A stretch of DNA of 64,000 bases from NCEH01 sp043195135 (GCF_043195135.1 NZ_JBAFWP010000001.1), one strand, 5' to 3'; shown: positions 8,116 through 16,150, numbered from the stretch's first letter. Notes: a model not told the origin generated them from the sequence alone. Numbers and translations are program-made.

Positions 8116-10544
8116 GATGCGGTCTCCTGATTTTGCGGAAGGGGGAATTGGCGGATGAGGTCGGCTGCCCAATCGAGCCCGCGCACGTCGAGCCATGCTG
8201 CGGCAAAGGCATCGCGCCCATGGGACACGAGGACATCGTCCATCTGGCGATGATCCTCGGGGCGGCTGGCACCGGCGAAGGCGAGCGCCACAGGTCCGAG
8301 ATCGAGGTCGAACAGCCGATTGCCGAGACGGGATTGGTAGTAATAATCCCGCTTCGGCTGAGCCCGCGTGATGATATCGATCTGGCGGCTGTTGAGGCCA
8401 AATCCTTCATAGATCGTGCGGAGCTGCGGTTCGCTCGCCTGCGGCGACGGCAGGAAGATCCGGCTCGGGCAGCTCTCGACGATGGCTGGCGCGATGGCAG
8501 AACGCTGGATGTCGGCAAGCGACTGGGTGGCGAAAACGACGGCGACGTTCTTCTTGCGCAGCACCTTCAACCATTCACGGATGCGCGCAGCGAAGATGGG
8601 ATCGTCGAGAAACACCCAAGCCTCATCGAGCACGAGCAGCGTGGGCGATCCGTCGAAACGCTCATCGAGACGATGAAAAAGATAGGTGAGGACCGGCGTC
8701 ACGGCGCTCGCCGTGTGCATCAGTTCCTCCATTTCGAAGCCCTGCACATCGCCGAAGCCAAGCCGATCGGCATCAGCGTCCAGCAGCCGGCCATGCGGCC
8801 CCGACAGCGTGTAGGGTTGCAGCGCCTGGCGTAGCCGGTTCGATTGCAACAGCGTGGAAAGGCCAGTGAGCGTTCGCTCCTCACGTGGGGCGGACGCAAG
8901 GCTGGTCAGTGCCGACCAGACGGCGTCCTTCACATCAGGCACGATTTCGACGTGTTCATGACCGAGCAGGCCGGCGATCCAGTCGGCGGCCCACGAGCGG
9001 CTTTCTTCATCCTCAATGCGGGCGAGTGGCTGAAAGGCAATGGCGTCGGAGGATCCGAGATCGTAATACTCGCCGCCGAGGCCCAAGACGGTGGCGCGGG
9101 CCGAGCCACCCTTATCGAAGACGAAGATGCGCGAGCCGGCATAGCGGCGGAATTGGAGCGCCAGCATTGCCAGCAGCACGGATTTACCGGCACCGGTGGG
9201 GCCGACGATCAGGGTGTGGCCGACATCATCGACATGAGTGACGAGCCGGAACGGCGTGCCGCCGGCCGTGCGGGTGACGATCAGCGGCGGAGCATCGAGA
9301 TGGCCGTTCTTCTCGGGGCCTGCCCAAACCGCCGAGACCGGCATCATGTGTGAGAGGTTCAGAGTCGAGATCAGCGGCTGCCGAACATTGGCGTAGGCAT
9401 GTCCAGGGATCGAGGATAACCATGCCTCCGTCGCGTTCAGCGTCTCCGGAATGGTGACGAAGCCACGCCCCTGGATGATGCGCTCGACGGCCTTCAGCTT
9501 CTCGTCAGCGAGGTCCGGGTTTTTATCCATGACCGTAACGGTGGCTGTGACATAGCCATAGGCCACGGCATCTGAGCCCAGCTCCTGCAATGCTTCGTCC
9601 GCATCGGCGGATTTGTTGGCGGCGTCTGAATCGACCAGCGAAACTTCCTGCTGGAAGATCGTTTCGCGCAGCAGCGTGACGATACCCTTGCGCTTCGCGA
9701 ACCATTGCCGCCGCACCTTGGTCAGCTCGCGTTCGGCTTCGGCCTTATCAAGCGACAGGAAACGGGTGGACCAACGATAGGCGAAGCCGAGACGGTTGAG
9801 GTCGTCAAGGACGCCGGGCCAGGTCGAGGGCGGAAAGCCGCGAATGGTCAGCACACGCACATGCTGGTCCCCCAGCATCGGCGCCAATCCACCGGTGAAA
9901 TCGCAGTCAGGTAACAGCGCATCGAGATGGAACGGCACCTGGGGAACGGCGACAGGGTGCCTCTGCGTGGAGATGCAGGCGTGAAGGTAAGTCAGCGTCT
10001 CCTCGTCGGAGAACCAGCGGATCTCCGGCATGACGCCGTCGAGCAAGGAGAGAAAGCGGTCGGTCTCGGAAATGAAGGCTGCGAGATGGTCGCGCCAATT
10101 TACGGTGCGCCGCTCGGTGCTCTCGTAGAGGAGCTGGCCGGCGCGGGCCTTGCTTTCGGACGGCGGCAGGAAGGCGAATGTGATGCAGTAGGCGCTCTCG
10201 AAATGTGTGCCTGCTTCCTCGAACGCCGCGCGCCGCTCTTCCTCTACGAGCCACGACACCGCGTCGGGAAATTCCGAGATGGGATATCCGGCGGCGATGC
10301 GCCGTTTAGCGTCGACGAACAGCGCCCAGCCGGAGCCGAGGCGCTTCAGTGCGTTGTTGAGCCGAGCGGTGGTCGCCACCAGCTCGCTTTCCGTTGCGCT
10401 GTCGAGGTCGGGGCCACGAAACTGCGCGGTGCGTTGGAACGCACCGTCCTTGTTGAGTACGACGCCAGATGCGACCAGCCCGGCCCAAGGCAGATAATCC
10501 GCGAGGCTCGCGGGGCGCTTGCGATATTCGGCAAGGTTCATCAT
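8112..10544 (-). CDS. trbE: TrbE/VirB4 conjugation ATPase
   Basis: TrbE is the VirB4-type AAA+ ATPase that energises pilus assembly and substrate transfer at the inner membrane. The 810-residue product is full length: a CagE/VirB4 N-terminal half, Walker A GPTGAGKS at about residues 448-455, and Walker B LLVLDEAW in the C-terminal third followed by VVFATQSLADI. It starts with tandem ATGs (10544 or 10541) after GGAGG, 4 bases from the trbD stop. All catalytic motifs look intact, in contrast to the lost trbB. Confidence 0.96.
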   Translation of the reverse strand: MMNLAEYRKRPASLADYLPWAGLVASGVVLNKDGAFQRTAQFRGPDLDSATESELVATTARLNNALKRLGSGWALFVDAKRRIAAGYPISEFPDAVSWLVEEERRAAFEEAGTHFESAYCITFAFLPPSESKARAGQLLYESTERRTVNWRDHLAAFISETDRFLSLLDGVMPEIRWFSDEETLTYLHACISTQRHPVAVPQVPFHLDALLPDCDFTGGLAPMLGDQHVRVLTIRGFPPSTWPGVLDDLNRLGFAYRWSTRFLSLDKAEAERELTKVRRQWFAKRKGIVTLLRETIFQQEVSLVDSDAANKSADADEALQELGSDAVAYGYVTATVTVMDKNPDLADEKLKAVERIIQGRGFVTIPETLNATEAWLSSIPGHAYANVRQPLISTLNLSHMMPVSAVWAGPEKNGHLDAPPLIVTRTAGGTPFRLVTHVDDVGHTLIVGPTGAGKSVLLAMLALQFRRYAGSRIFVFDKGGSARATVLGLGGEYYDLGSSDAIAFQPLARIEDEESRSWAADWIAGLLGHEHVEIVPDVKDAVWSALTSLASAPREERTLTGLSTLLQSNRLRQALQPYTLSGPHGRLLDADADRLGFGDVQGFEMEELMHTASAVTPVLTYLFHRLDERFDGSPTLLVLDEAWVFLDDPIFAARIREWLKVLRKKNVAVVFATQSLADIQRSAIAPAIVESCPSRIFLPSPQASEPQLRTIYEGFGLNSRQIDIITRAQPKRDYYYQSRLGNRLFDLDLGPVALAFAGASRPEDHRQMDDVLVSHGRDAFAAAWLDVRGLDWAADLIRQFPLPQNQETAS

Positions 10545-10548
10545 GAAC

Positions 10549-10812
10549 TCACGCCTCCAGAAACGCGCGGTGCTTCAGGTGGCGGGCGAAGACCTCCATG
10601 AACTGGGGATCGGCCTTCGCCCCCCAGACGGCGAGCGCATGGCCCGCCATCCAGAGCACGATGCCGCCAATCCACAGATGCAGGCCGATGCCGATGGCGG
10701 CGGCGAGTGTCCCGTTGAGGATCGCCACCGATCGCGGGGCGCCCCCCAGCAGGACGGGCTCCGTCAGTGAGCGGTGCAGCGGCACTTCGAAGCCGTCGGC
10801 ATGGACGGCCAT
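10549..10812 (-). CDS. trbD: TrbD/VirB3, small inner-membrane T4SS protein
   Basis: An 87-residue VirB3-like protein: FEVPLHRSLTEPVLLGGAPR, then a hydrophobic hairpin (NGTLAAAIGIGLHLWIGGIVLW), then the DPQFMEVFARHLKHR end characteristic of TrbD. It supports VirB4 at the membrane. The start overlaps the trbC stop (TAATGG), and the stop lies 4 bases before trbE. Confidence 0.94.
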   Translation of the reverse strand: MAVHADGFEVPLHRSLTEPVLLGGAPRSVAILNGTLAAAIGIGLHLWIGGIVLWMAGHALAVWGAKADPQFMEVFARHLKHRAFLEA

Positions 10813-11264
10813 TAGACCAGCGCTCCGCCGCCAAAGCTGAAGAAGCTGAGGAAGAAGGAACTGGCGGCGAAGGCGATGGAGAGGCCGAAGACGATCTGGA
10901 CCAGCTTGCGGAAACCGCCGCCGGCATCACCGAACGCCAAGGTGAGCCCGGTCACGATGATGATGATCACGGCGATGATCTTGGCAACCGGCCCCTCGAT
11001 CGATTCAAGGATGGATTGCAGGGGCGCTTCCCATGGCATGGACGAACCAGCGGCGTAAGCTGGGGAAACCAGAAAGGCGGACATCAGCAAAGCCGCCGTT
11101 CCGGAGATCCGGTTTCGAAACTTTCCTGCAACGCTCGAAAGCGTATTTACTGAAATGGGTGTTTCCGGATTTACGGAAACGCACGAATCCGCACTTGCGG
11201 AATTACGTTTCTGATTTGTTCCAGCATTCAGGAAAAACGTGAATACGGACGTGATGGGCGGCAT
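10812..11264 (-). CDS. trbC: TrbC/VirB2 pilin precursor with an unusual N-terminal extension
   Basis: TrbC is the major conjugative pilin. The C-terminal ~90 residues are canonical: AGSSMPWEAPLQSILESIEG, a first membrane helix KIIAVIIIIVTGLTLAFG, and a second ending FAASSFFLSFFSFGGGALV. The signal sequence (GTAALLMSAFLVSPAYAA) begins only near residue 55, after about 50 extra residues. The ATG at 11264 is supported by AGGAGATT just upstream, inside the trbB tail, and no ATG or GTG lies closer to the signal. The extension DNA holds short perfect inverted repeats (for example 11161-11180), so it looks like an inserted palindromic segment kept in frame. Export of the longer precursor is uncertain. 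Confidence 0.88.
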   Translation of the reverse strand: MPPITSVFTFFLNAGTNQKRNSASADSCVSVNPETPISVNTLSSVAGKFRNRISGTAALLMSAFLVSPAYAAGSSMPWEAPLQSILESIEGPVAKIIAVIIIIVTGLTLAFGDAGGGFRKLVQIVFGLSIAFAASSFFLSFFSFGGGALV

Positions 11265-11266
11265 CC

Positions 11267-11398
11267 CTAATCTCCTGTGAAGTGCTCTATTGCGTAGGCA
11301 TCGCCGTCGAGGCCTGTGACGCGGATGATGTCCTCGACGCGGCGTTTGCTACCGCGCCCGGCGATGAAGACGATGATGTCTACGGCCTCCGCGATCAT
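11267..11398 (-). pseudogene. trbB: trbB remnant: last 43 codons of the VirB11-type ATPase
   Basis: Read on the minus strand, 11398-11267 gives MIAEAVDIIVFIAGRGSKRR followed by VEDIIRVTGLDGDAYAIEHF and TGD before a TAG stop. This matches the extreme C-terminus of TrbB (the IAEAVDLIVFI-AGRGSxRRV block). Walker A, Asp-box and Walker B, which make up the first ~270 residues, are missing. The remnant begins with an ATG overlapping the stop of the RHH gene (ATGA), so the deletion joined the partition genes directly to the trbB tail. traG and the CopG-like gene that usually precede trbB are missing too. The fragment still provides the trbC ribosome binding site. Confidence 0.85.
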
Positions 11399-11670
11399 GC
11401 GTCTGCTCCGCCCTTAGGAAAGCGCGTCTCAAGCAGCGCGCGGATCATCTCGGCGACCGTGACGCCTTGCCTGAAGGCGGCGACCTTGACGCGGCCGCGC
11501 AGTTCCGGCGTCACGTCGATGGTAAGGCGCGCGGTGTAGATCTCGGCCTTCGCTGCCGAAGTCGGCGGTGTTGCTTGAACGGCCACCTCGACGCCATTGC
11601 CCTGCTGCACCCAGGCATCGACGGTGGGTGCGGCGGGTTTCGCGCCGAAGGTGACGCGCTTGCCGCTCAT
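11395..11670 (-). CDS. Ribbon-helix-helix partition partner of ParA
   Basis: A 91-residue protein with a flexible N-terminus (MSGKRVTFGAKPAAPTVDAW) and a C-terminal ribbon-helix-helix fold: ARLTIDVTPELRGRVKVAAF then QGVTVAEMIRALLETRFP. Such small RHH proteins follow ParA in type Ib partition cassettes, bind the centromere-like site and stimulate ParA. The start overlaps the parA stop by 4 bases. The stop overlaps the trbB remnant ATG, which marks the deletion joint. Confidence 0.8.
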   Translation of the reverse strand: MSGKRVTFGAKPAAPTVDAWVQQGNGVEVAVQATPPTSAAKAEIYTARLTIDVTPELRGRVKVAAFRQGVTVAEMIRALLETRFPKGGADA

Positions 11671-12302
11671 GAGCTGCCTCCCATGATCTCGGCAGCGAGC
11701 GCGATGATCTCCTGTGCGGCCGCGCCGCCGGGCTCCAGCTCGCTGGCCAGACGGCCAGTGGCGACGCTCTCGGCGAAGACGACGCGCTGGCCAATGTCGG
11801 CGGTAAGCGCGGACAAGCCCTCCGGCAACGCGGCGCGCACGTCGCGGCCGATGATGGTGCCGACGATGCGGCGGTTGACGACGAAGGCGGCGCGGAGCTG
11901 CGGCTTGAACAGCCGCGCCTCGCCGATCAGCGCTACGATCTCGGCACTCGCCCAGACGTCATAGGGCGACGGCTGGACCGGGATCAGCACCAGGTCGGCG
12001 GCGAGGATCGAGGAACGCGCCAGCGCGGTTACGCGTGGCGGGCCGTCGATGACGACGTGATCAGCGCCGCGGGCGATGTCAGGAACTTCCGCATGCAGCG
12101 TCTCGCGGGGCAGCCCGAGAACGCCGAACAGCCGCGGCAGGCCGCTTTCCGCGCGCCGCTGCGACCAGTCAAGCGCCGAGCCTTGCGGATCGGCGTCGAC
12201 GACGGCGACACGCGCGCCAGCGGCCGCCAGCTCACCAGCGAGATGGGTGGCCAGCGTGGTCTTGCCGACGCCGCCCTTCTGGTTCAGGAGCGCCACGATC
12301 AC
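11667..12302 (-). CDS. parA: ParA-family partition ATPase
   Basis: A 211-residue Walker-type ParA: deviant Walker A KGGVGKTTLATHLAG at residues 9-23, the VVDADPQGSALDWSQRR block, and VIDGPPRV as the Walker B-like motif. The short length without an N-terminal HTH fits the type Ib ParA of plasmids and ICEs. The start is GTG at 12302, the only one that keeps the MIVALLNQKGG N-terminus. It is coupled to the RHH gene downstream. It should help keep the excised circular element during division. Confidence 0.92.
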   Translation of the reverse strand: MIVALLNQKGGVGKTTLATHLAGELAAAGARVAVVDADPQGSALDWSQRRAESGLPRLFGVLGLPRETLHAEVPDIARGADHVVIDGPPRVTALARSSILAADLVLIPVQPSPYDVWASAEIVALIGEARLFKPQLRAAFVVNRRIVGTIIGRDVRAALPEGLSALTADIGQRVVFAESVATGRLASELEPGGAAAQEIIALAAEIMGGSS

Positions 12303-12421
12303 GACGCGCCCTCCAGGCTGGCACGGGCGTCATGTCCGGGTATCAGTCGTCCTTGGGGGCATGCTGGTGCGATAGGCTGCGCGAAGACCGTATGGGATTG
12401 CCCATAGGTGTACTTATTCGC

Positions 12422-12435
12422 ATGACTTAAGTCAT
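12422..12435. promoter_or_regulatory. 14-base perfect palindrome upstream of parA
   Basis: ATGACTTAAGTCAT at 12422-12435 is a perfect palindrome in the AT-rich interval between parA and repA, about 120 bases before the parA start. It is a plausible operator for autoregulation of the par genes or part of the centromere-like site. Only the symmetry and position support this. Confidence 0.4.
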
Positions 12436-12565
12436 AATTGTCTTTCGTCTGTTTATATTGGTCGTATTTATCAACAATGTCGCCAGACAAACAAAGAAAG
12501 TTAGATTCCATATTAGAGAAGTTAGGGGGGCGAATTTGCAAAGCGCCACAATTGCTTAACGCATA

Positions 12566-12633
12566 TTCGTGCCTTTGATAGCACGATAGTCGTGCCCCCG
12601 ATAGCACGAGTCCGAATGCCTTCGATAGCACGA
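12566..12633. repeat. Three iteron-like 21-base direct repeats next to repA
   Basis: Three imperfect 21-base direct repeats start at 12566, 12589 and 12613, about two helical turns apart, and share the core GATAGCACGA. The first two also contain CGTGCC before the core, so each has the CGTGC/GCACG dyad. They begin just after the repA stop on the minus strand in an AT-rich stretch (12430-12570). Arrays of this type beside RPA-family repA genes are candidate replication origins or RepA binding sites. The rest of the interval 12303-12639 holds no credible gene. Confidence 0.6.
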
Positions 12634-12639
12634 GACTAT

Positions 12640-13503
12640 TCACAGCCTTTCCACAGCCTCCCTTGAAAAAGCGGACAGAAGCGGCGTGGCCGGCGCGAAG
12701 ACGAGCAGTTCGCGGCCGTCGTCGAATCGGTCGATGCGCAGCCGATAGCCAGGCAAGGGCTGGCGGCGCACGATGTCGCGCAAATCGCAGGCGAAGTTCG
12801 AGAAGCGCGAGAGGCTGCCCGACTTGGCGTGGAGATGATGAAAATCGAAGCTCCAGCCGCCGGGCTGGCGGCCGCCATGCTTGCGCACCAGCCGGTAAAG
12901 CCAGCGTTCGATGCCACCGAACAGATCGAAATAGTTCCGATCGATCGTCAGGATCAGGGCGTTGTCGAGAACGCCTTCGTAGAACCAGTCTGGCACGATC
13001 AGCTCGACGCCGAGCGGCCGGCCCTTGGCGTCGAGCCTTTCCTTCCATTCATTGATCCAAGAAAAACGATGTCGGCGTCTCTCGGAGGGCTGGCGGATCG
13101 ACGTGGCGACGGTGGTGGCTTGCAGGCGGTCGAGCGCGGCCTTGAGCCGCTGATAGTCGCGGACGGAGGTGCCGCGGCCGATGAAGGTCAGGATTTCATA
13201 GGGGGTTGTTGCCATCAGCCGCGAGGTGCGCAGGCCGAGGTCGCGGGCGTCGACGATCTGCGAAGCGGCCCAGATCAGGATGTCGGCGTCCCATATGGTG
13301 GCCAGGCCGAACTCGGCCGGGGCCTCGACATGGATGCGGACGTCGCCAGCCTCGAATTTGATCGGCTGGACACGCTTCGACTTGGCGAGGGAGAAGAAGG
13401 GATAGGCCATGAGATCCTGCGAGTCGCGGGTCGCCATGTCGCCGGAGCGCGATCGGAACAGTTCGAGCTGGTCGCGCTCGGATATGTGTCTGCGCGCCGC
13501 CAT
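12640..13503 (-). CDS. repA: RepA replication initiator, RPA family
   Basis: A 287-residue RPA-type plasmid replication initiator (MAARRHISERDQLELFRSRS at the start). Conserved blocks are MAYPFFSLAKSKR, IWDADILIWAASQI, TPYEILTFIGR and GGIERWLYRLVRKH. In alphaproteobacterial plasmids and ICEs this family starts replication from adjacent iterons. Here it would allow the excised circle to replicate, or it may only control copy number. The ATG at 13503 is 9 bases after the AlpA-like gene stop, so the two probably share a transcript. Confidence 0.9.
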   Translation of the reverse strand: MAARRHISERDQLELFRSRSGDMATRDSQDLMAYPFFSLAKSKRVQPIKFEAGDVRIHVEAPAEFGLATIWDADILIWAASQIVDARDLGLRTSRLMATTPYEILTFIGRGTSVRDYQRLKAALDRLQATTVATSIRQPSERRRHRFSWINEWKERLDAKGRPLGVELIVPDWFYEGVLDNALILTIDRNYFDLFGGIERWLYRLVRKHGGRQPGGWSFDFHHLHAKSGSLSRFSNFACDLRDIVRRQPLPGYRLRIDRFDDGRELLVFAPATPLLSAFSREAVERL

Positions 13504-13512
13504 GCGTTGCCG

Positions 13513-13743
13513 TCAGCGGGCTTGGGCGTAGCGGGGATCGGAGGTGGTGTTGCAGGCGCGCGCCTCGATCCAGGTTTCGAGGTCGTCGATCGCATAGACG
13601 ACGCGGGAGCCGAGCTTGCGGAACTTCGGCCCGCCGCCAATGACGCGCTTCTTGTTCAGCGTGTGCGGCGAGAGCTTGAGATAGGCGGCCGCTTCCTCAT
13701 TGGTGAGGTAGCGGCTGGCCGGTTTGGATTCGGGACGATCCAT
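13513..13743 (-). CDS. AlpA/excisionase-type helix-turn-helix protein
   Basis: A 76-residue MerR-like winged-helix protein of the AlpA/HTH_17 type: RYLTNEEAAAYLKLSPHTLN is the helix-turn-helix and FRKLGSRVVYAIDDLETWIE is the wing and closing helix. Such proteins act as excisionases or activators of integrase or replication genes on mobile elements. It sits directly before repA, so control of repA is the simplest inference. Confidence 0.82.
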   Translation of the reverse strand: MDRPESKPASRYLTNEEAAAYLKLSPHTLNKKRVIGGGPKFRKLGSRVVYAIDDLETWIEARACNTTSDPRYAQAR

Positions 13744-13858
13744 AAAGCTGCCTCCGTCTCAGGCCGGCCGAGCGAAGCCCGGTCCAGCGGTTGGGAGGCA
13801 GCTTGGGGAAAGCCTATCCTGCTGCGTATGGAGAATCCTGGCCGGCCGGCTTTCTCCC

Positions 13859-14500
13859 TCACGGGGCGGCGGCGGGCATGGAATACTCGCCGGCCCGACG
13901 CGCGGTCGCGCCCCAGAGGAAACGGCGATAACCGCCATTCATGAGAGCGCGGCCACGGTGGACGAGATAGCGGACCCTGGCGCGCAGCTCGCTGTCACCA
14001 TGCCATTTCTCCTTCACGATGCGTGCGCCGAAGATCGCGATGGCGATCTCGCGCTCGCTGGCTCCGGCGAGATGACCGTCGAGGGCCTGCAAGGACTGCA
14101 TGGTGATGATCGGCTCGGCCGTGCCGCGCCGGCCGGCAAGTCCGGCTGGGCGGGTGGTGATCACGGCCAGTAGCTCTTTGGCCTCGCGCAAGCGGGCATC
14201 GGCCCGGTCGTCCGGTGCAATCGCGAAGGTGAAGGGCATGGTGGCGTCAAGCGTGCCGGCGATATGGACATGCCAGGAGCGGCCGCGCCGGGTGAGCTTC
14301 AGCGCGAGGCGGCCGCCGTCATGGCCGATCGCCTTGCGGCCGGGAAAGGTCCAGAGGTCGAAGACCGGTGCGACAGTCTCCGGGTCTTCGTCTGGCACGA
14401 TCGGCAGCGCGATGTCTGGATCAGGCCGCCAGAACGGCAACGCGTCGCGCGCGTCGTGTTTGGGGTTCTCGAAGAAATCGTAACCCCCAATTCTGCGCAT
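13859..14500 (-). CDS. DUF2285 protein, C-terminal half of a frameshifted gene
   Basis: A 213-residue reading frame with the DUF2285 domain, an ICE-associated DNA-binding-like family. Visible features are DALPFWRPDPDIALPIVPDE near the start and the C-terminal block HLAGASEREIAIAIFGARIV with RARVRYLVHRGRALMNGGYR. The apparent start (MRRIGGYDFFENP) lies inside what should be a continuous protein with the preceding DUF6499 frame, which overlaps it by 80 bases in another frame. Intact relatives are single proteins of about 260 residues, so this half is probably made, if at all, only from an internal start. Confidence 0.75.
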   Translation of the reverse strand: MRRIGGYDFFENPKHDARDALPFWRPDPDIALPIVPDEDPETVAPVFDLWTFPGRKAIGHDGGRLALKLTRRGRSWHVHIAGTLDATMPFTFAIAPDDRADARLREAKELLAVITTRPAGLAGRRGTAEPIITMQSLQALDGHLAGASEREIAIAIFGARIVKEKWHGDSELRARVRYLVHRGRALMNGGYRRFLWGATARRAGEYSMPAAAP

Positions 14501-14657
14501 GTGCGCTCAATGATGGGCGCCGCTTCGTGCCAAAGCGGCGCCAGTCGTTCCGATAGCCGGGATTGCGCCGCAGGTGCTCCCAGGCGACGGCCGGACGGTC
14601 GAGAAAGAGGATGTAGAGATAGGCGGCGTTGGCCATCCAGTCTTGCGTGTGGGGCAT
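14421..14657 (-). CDS. DUF6499 domain, N-terminal half of the same frameshifted gene
   Basis: A 78-residue frame opening MPHTQDWMANAAYLYILFLD then RPAVAWEHLRRNPGYRNDWRR, the DUF6499 signature (W-x-AAYLY, AWEHLRRNP, YRxDW). The ATG at 14657 follows CGGAGG. It reads in register as far as AQNWGLRF, after which continuity with DALPFWRPD in the next frame requires a one-base shift, between the G5 run at 14484-14488 and about 14470. The rest (LREPQTRRARRVAVLAA) is out-of-frame sequence. Confidence 0.7.
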   Translation of the reverse strand: MPHTQDWMANAAYLYILFLDRPAVAWEHLRRNPGYRNDWRRFGTKRRPSLSAHAQNWGLRFLREPQTRRARRVAVLAA

Positions 14658-14818
14658 GTTTCCTCCGGGTGTTTCGGAAAGCTTCTGTTTTCAAGAGCAC
14701 GCGCAGTGTCCCCCAAAATGAGGCGGCTAAAGTTAAGGTGTCGTGCATCGTCGGAAGCGGTTGATTGCAGGCGGCCTTTGTTCGGATAGTAGAGGCCGTT
14801 CCAGCTATGACTTTGCGA

Positions 14819-14896
14819 GCCGGGCGGAGCCCGGCGAGCCACGGCCGCCCTGTCGAGGCGCGGCCGCGCCGCCGACCCGGACTTACGGGTCGGCGG
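14819..14896. repeat. Two strong hairpins between the DUF6499 and DUF932 genes
   Basis: The interval 14658-14953 has no credible gene. It holds a 7-base stem (GCCGGGC at 14819-14825, GCCCGGC at 14829-14835) and a perfect 11-base stem (CCGCCGACCCG at 14869-14879, CGGGTCGGCGG at 14886-14896) with a 6-base loop. They lie after the end of the DUF932 gene and before the DUF6499 gene on the minus strand. A terminator role for the DUF932 transcript is possible, although no T-tract follows. Confidence 0.55.
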
Positions 14897-14953
14897 AAAA
14901 TTCCGGATACAGAAAGCCGCGCGGTCGATGGACCGACCGCGCGGCATCTGTGG

Positions 14954-16150
14954 CTATGCGGCTTTCTCCAGCAGGGTCTTTGCTTTCGCTTCCAGTTCAA
15001 GCCGGCTATCCTGATGCGCCTTCGCGCGGGCGTGCGCCGTCATGCCCTGCACGAAATCGAAGATGCTTTCGGGCGGGCGGCCTTCCTCCTGCAAGACCGT
15101 CTCGATGATCTTGCCGGTCTCTGCCTTGCTGAAACCGCGCTTGCGCAGAAAGCTCTCGCGGTCCTCGTCCGTGCGGGCGACGATCTTTTCCCGGGCCGCC
15201 TTAATGCCCGCCACGAAAGGCGCGGGCGAGGAATTGGCGAAGCTGGTTAGCGCCGGCGCCGCCTCATGGGCAAAGCGCTGCGCCGCAAACTTGCTGTGCC
15301 GGATGCTGATTTCCTCGAAACCCTCCACACCCCAAAGGTTGCGGTTCATGCACACGGCGCGGAGATAGAAGCTCGCAATGCCGAGGGTCTTCGATCCGAC
15401 TTCGCTGTTCCAGCAATAGAAGCCCCGGAAATACAAATCCGGCTCTCCGTTCGGCAGGCGTCCTGCCTCGATGGGGTGGGTATCGTCCACCAAGAACAGG
15501 AACACGTCGCGGTCGCTGGCATAGAGCGTGGTCGTGTCCTTCGTCACGTCCACGAAGGGATTGTGCGTCATGGTCGCCCAATCCAGCACGCCCGGCACCT
15601 TCCACATGGTATCGCCGACGCCGTTGCCGGCGATCTTCATGACGGCGGCGACAAGCTCGTGATCCCAGATGCGGCCATAGTCCGGCCCGGTCACGGCGCG
15701 CAATTCCACGCGGCCGTCATCCGCCTCCAGGGTTTTCACAAGCTCGGCGCGGTGCGACAGCAAGCCGTGCTGAAGATTGATGCCGGCGAGCGGCGCGGGA
15801 AGCTGGCGCATATAGGTGGCGGGCGCGCCGACAAGGCTGCACAACTGCCCGAAGCTCCAATGGGTCGGGGCGATGGGTGCTTCCTGCCCGGGGACGATGA
15901 GCGCAAGCCGCTCGGCATCCTCCCGGCTCGCCTCCACGCGCACGGCGCTGCTTTCCACGGTGCGGGCCTTGGCGCGATCCGCGCGGGACTTCACCGCGTC
16001 GTAAAGCTCGGTGAGCGACAGATAGCGTTCATCGTCGGGACGCGAGAACCATTCCGACGAAACCCGCCCGATCCGCTCGCCGCGCGAGATGTCCACGCGG
16101 AAGCCGCCGGAAACCGGCTGGCTGTGCTGGCTGCTGGTGATGACGTTCAT
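14954..16150 (-). CDS. DUF932 domain protein (phage/plasmid-like)
   Basis: A 398-residue DUF932 protein, a family of unknown biochemical role found on plasmids, phages and ICEs, often with ParB-like and DUF736 genes. Visible blocks are THWSFGQLCSLVGAPATYMR, LRAVTGPDYGRIWDHELVAA, DRDVFLFLVDDTHPIEAG and GFYCWNSEVGSKTLGIASFY. The ATG at 16150 is preceded by AAAGGATCAGGAC and by a structured leader shared with the ParB-like gene at 22637. This start excludes the meaningless upstream extension of the frame. Confidence 0.85.
   Translation of the reverse strand: MNVITSSQHSQPVSGGFRVDISRGERIGRVSSEWFSRPDDERYLSLTELYDAVKSRADRAKARTVESSAVRVEASREDAERLALIVPGQEAPIAPTHWSFGQLCSLVGAPATYMRQLPAPLAGINLQHGLLSHRAELVKTLEADDGRVELRAVTGPDYGRIWDHELVAAVMKIAGNGVGDTMWKVPGVLDWATMTHNPFVDVTKDTTTLYASDRDVFLFLVDDTHPIEAGRLPNGEPDLYFRGFYCWNSEVGSKTLGIASFYLRAVCMNRNLWGVEGFEEISIRHSKFAAQRFAHEAAPALTSFANSSPAPFVAGIKAAREKIVARTDEDRESFLRKRGFSKAETGKIIETVLQEEGRPPESIFDFVQGMTAHARAKAHQDSRLELEAKAKTLLEKAA

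Noticed and set aside
12299..13048. Minus-strand 249-codon frame over the repA end and iterons
   Set aside because: It is out of frame with repA, rich in Arg and Ala as expected from antisense or shifted GC-rich DNA, and runs through the iterons.
14470..14490. Programmed ribosomal frameshift joining DUF6499 and DUF2285
   Set aside because: No classical slippery heptamer or following structure is evident; a simple indel in or near GGGGG explains it better in an otherwise decaying element.
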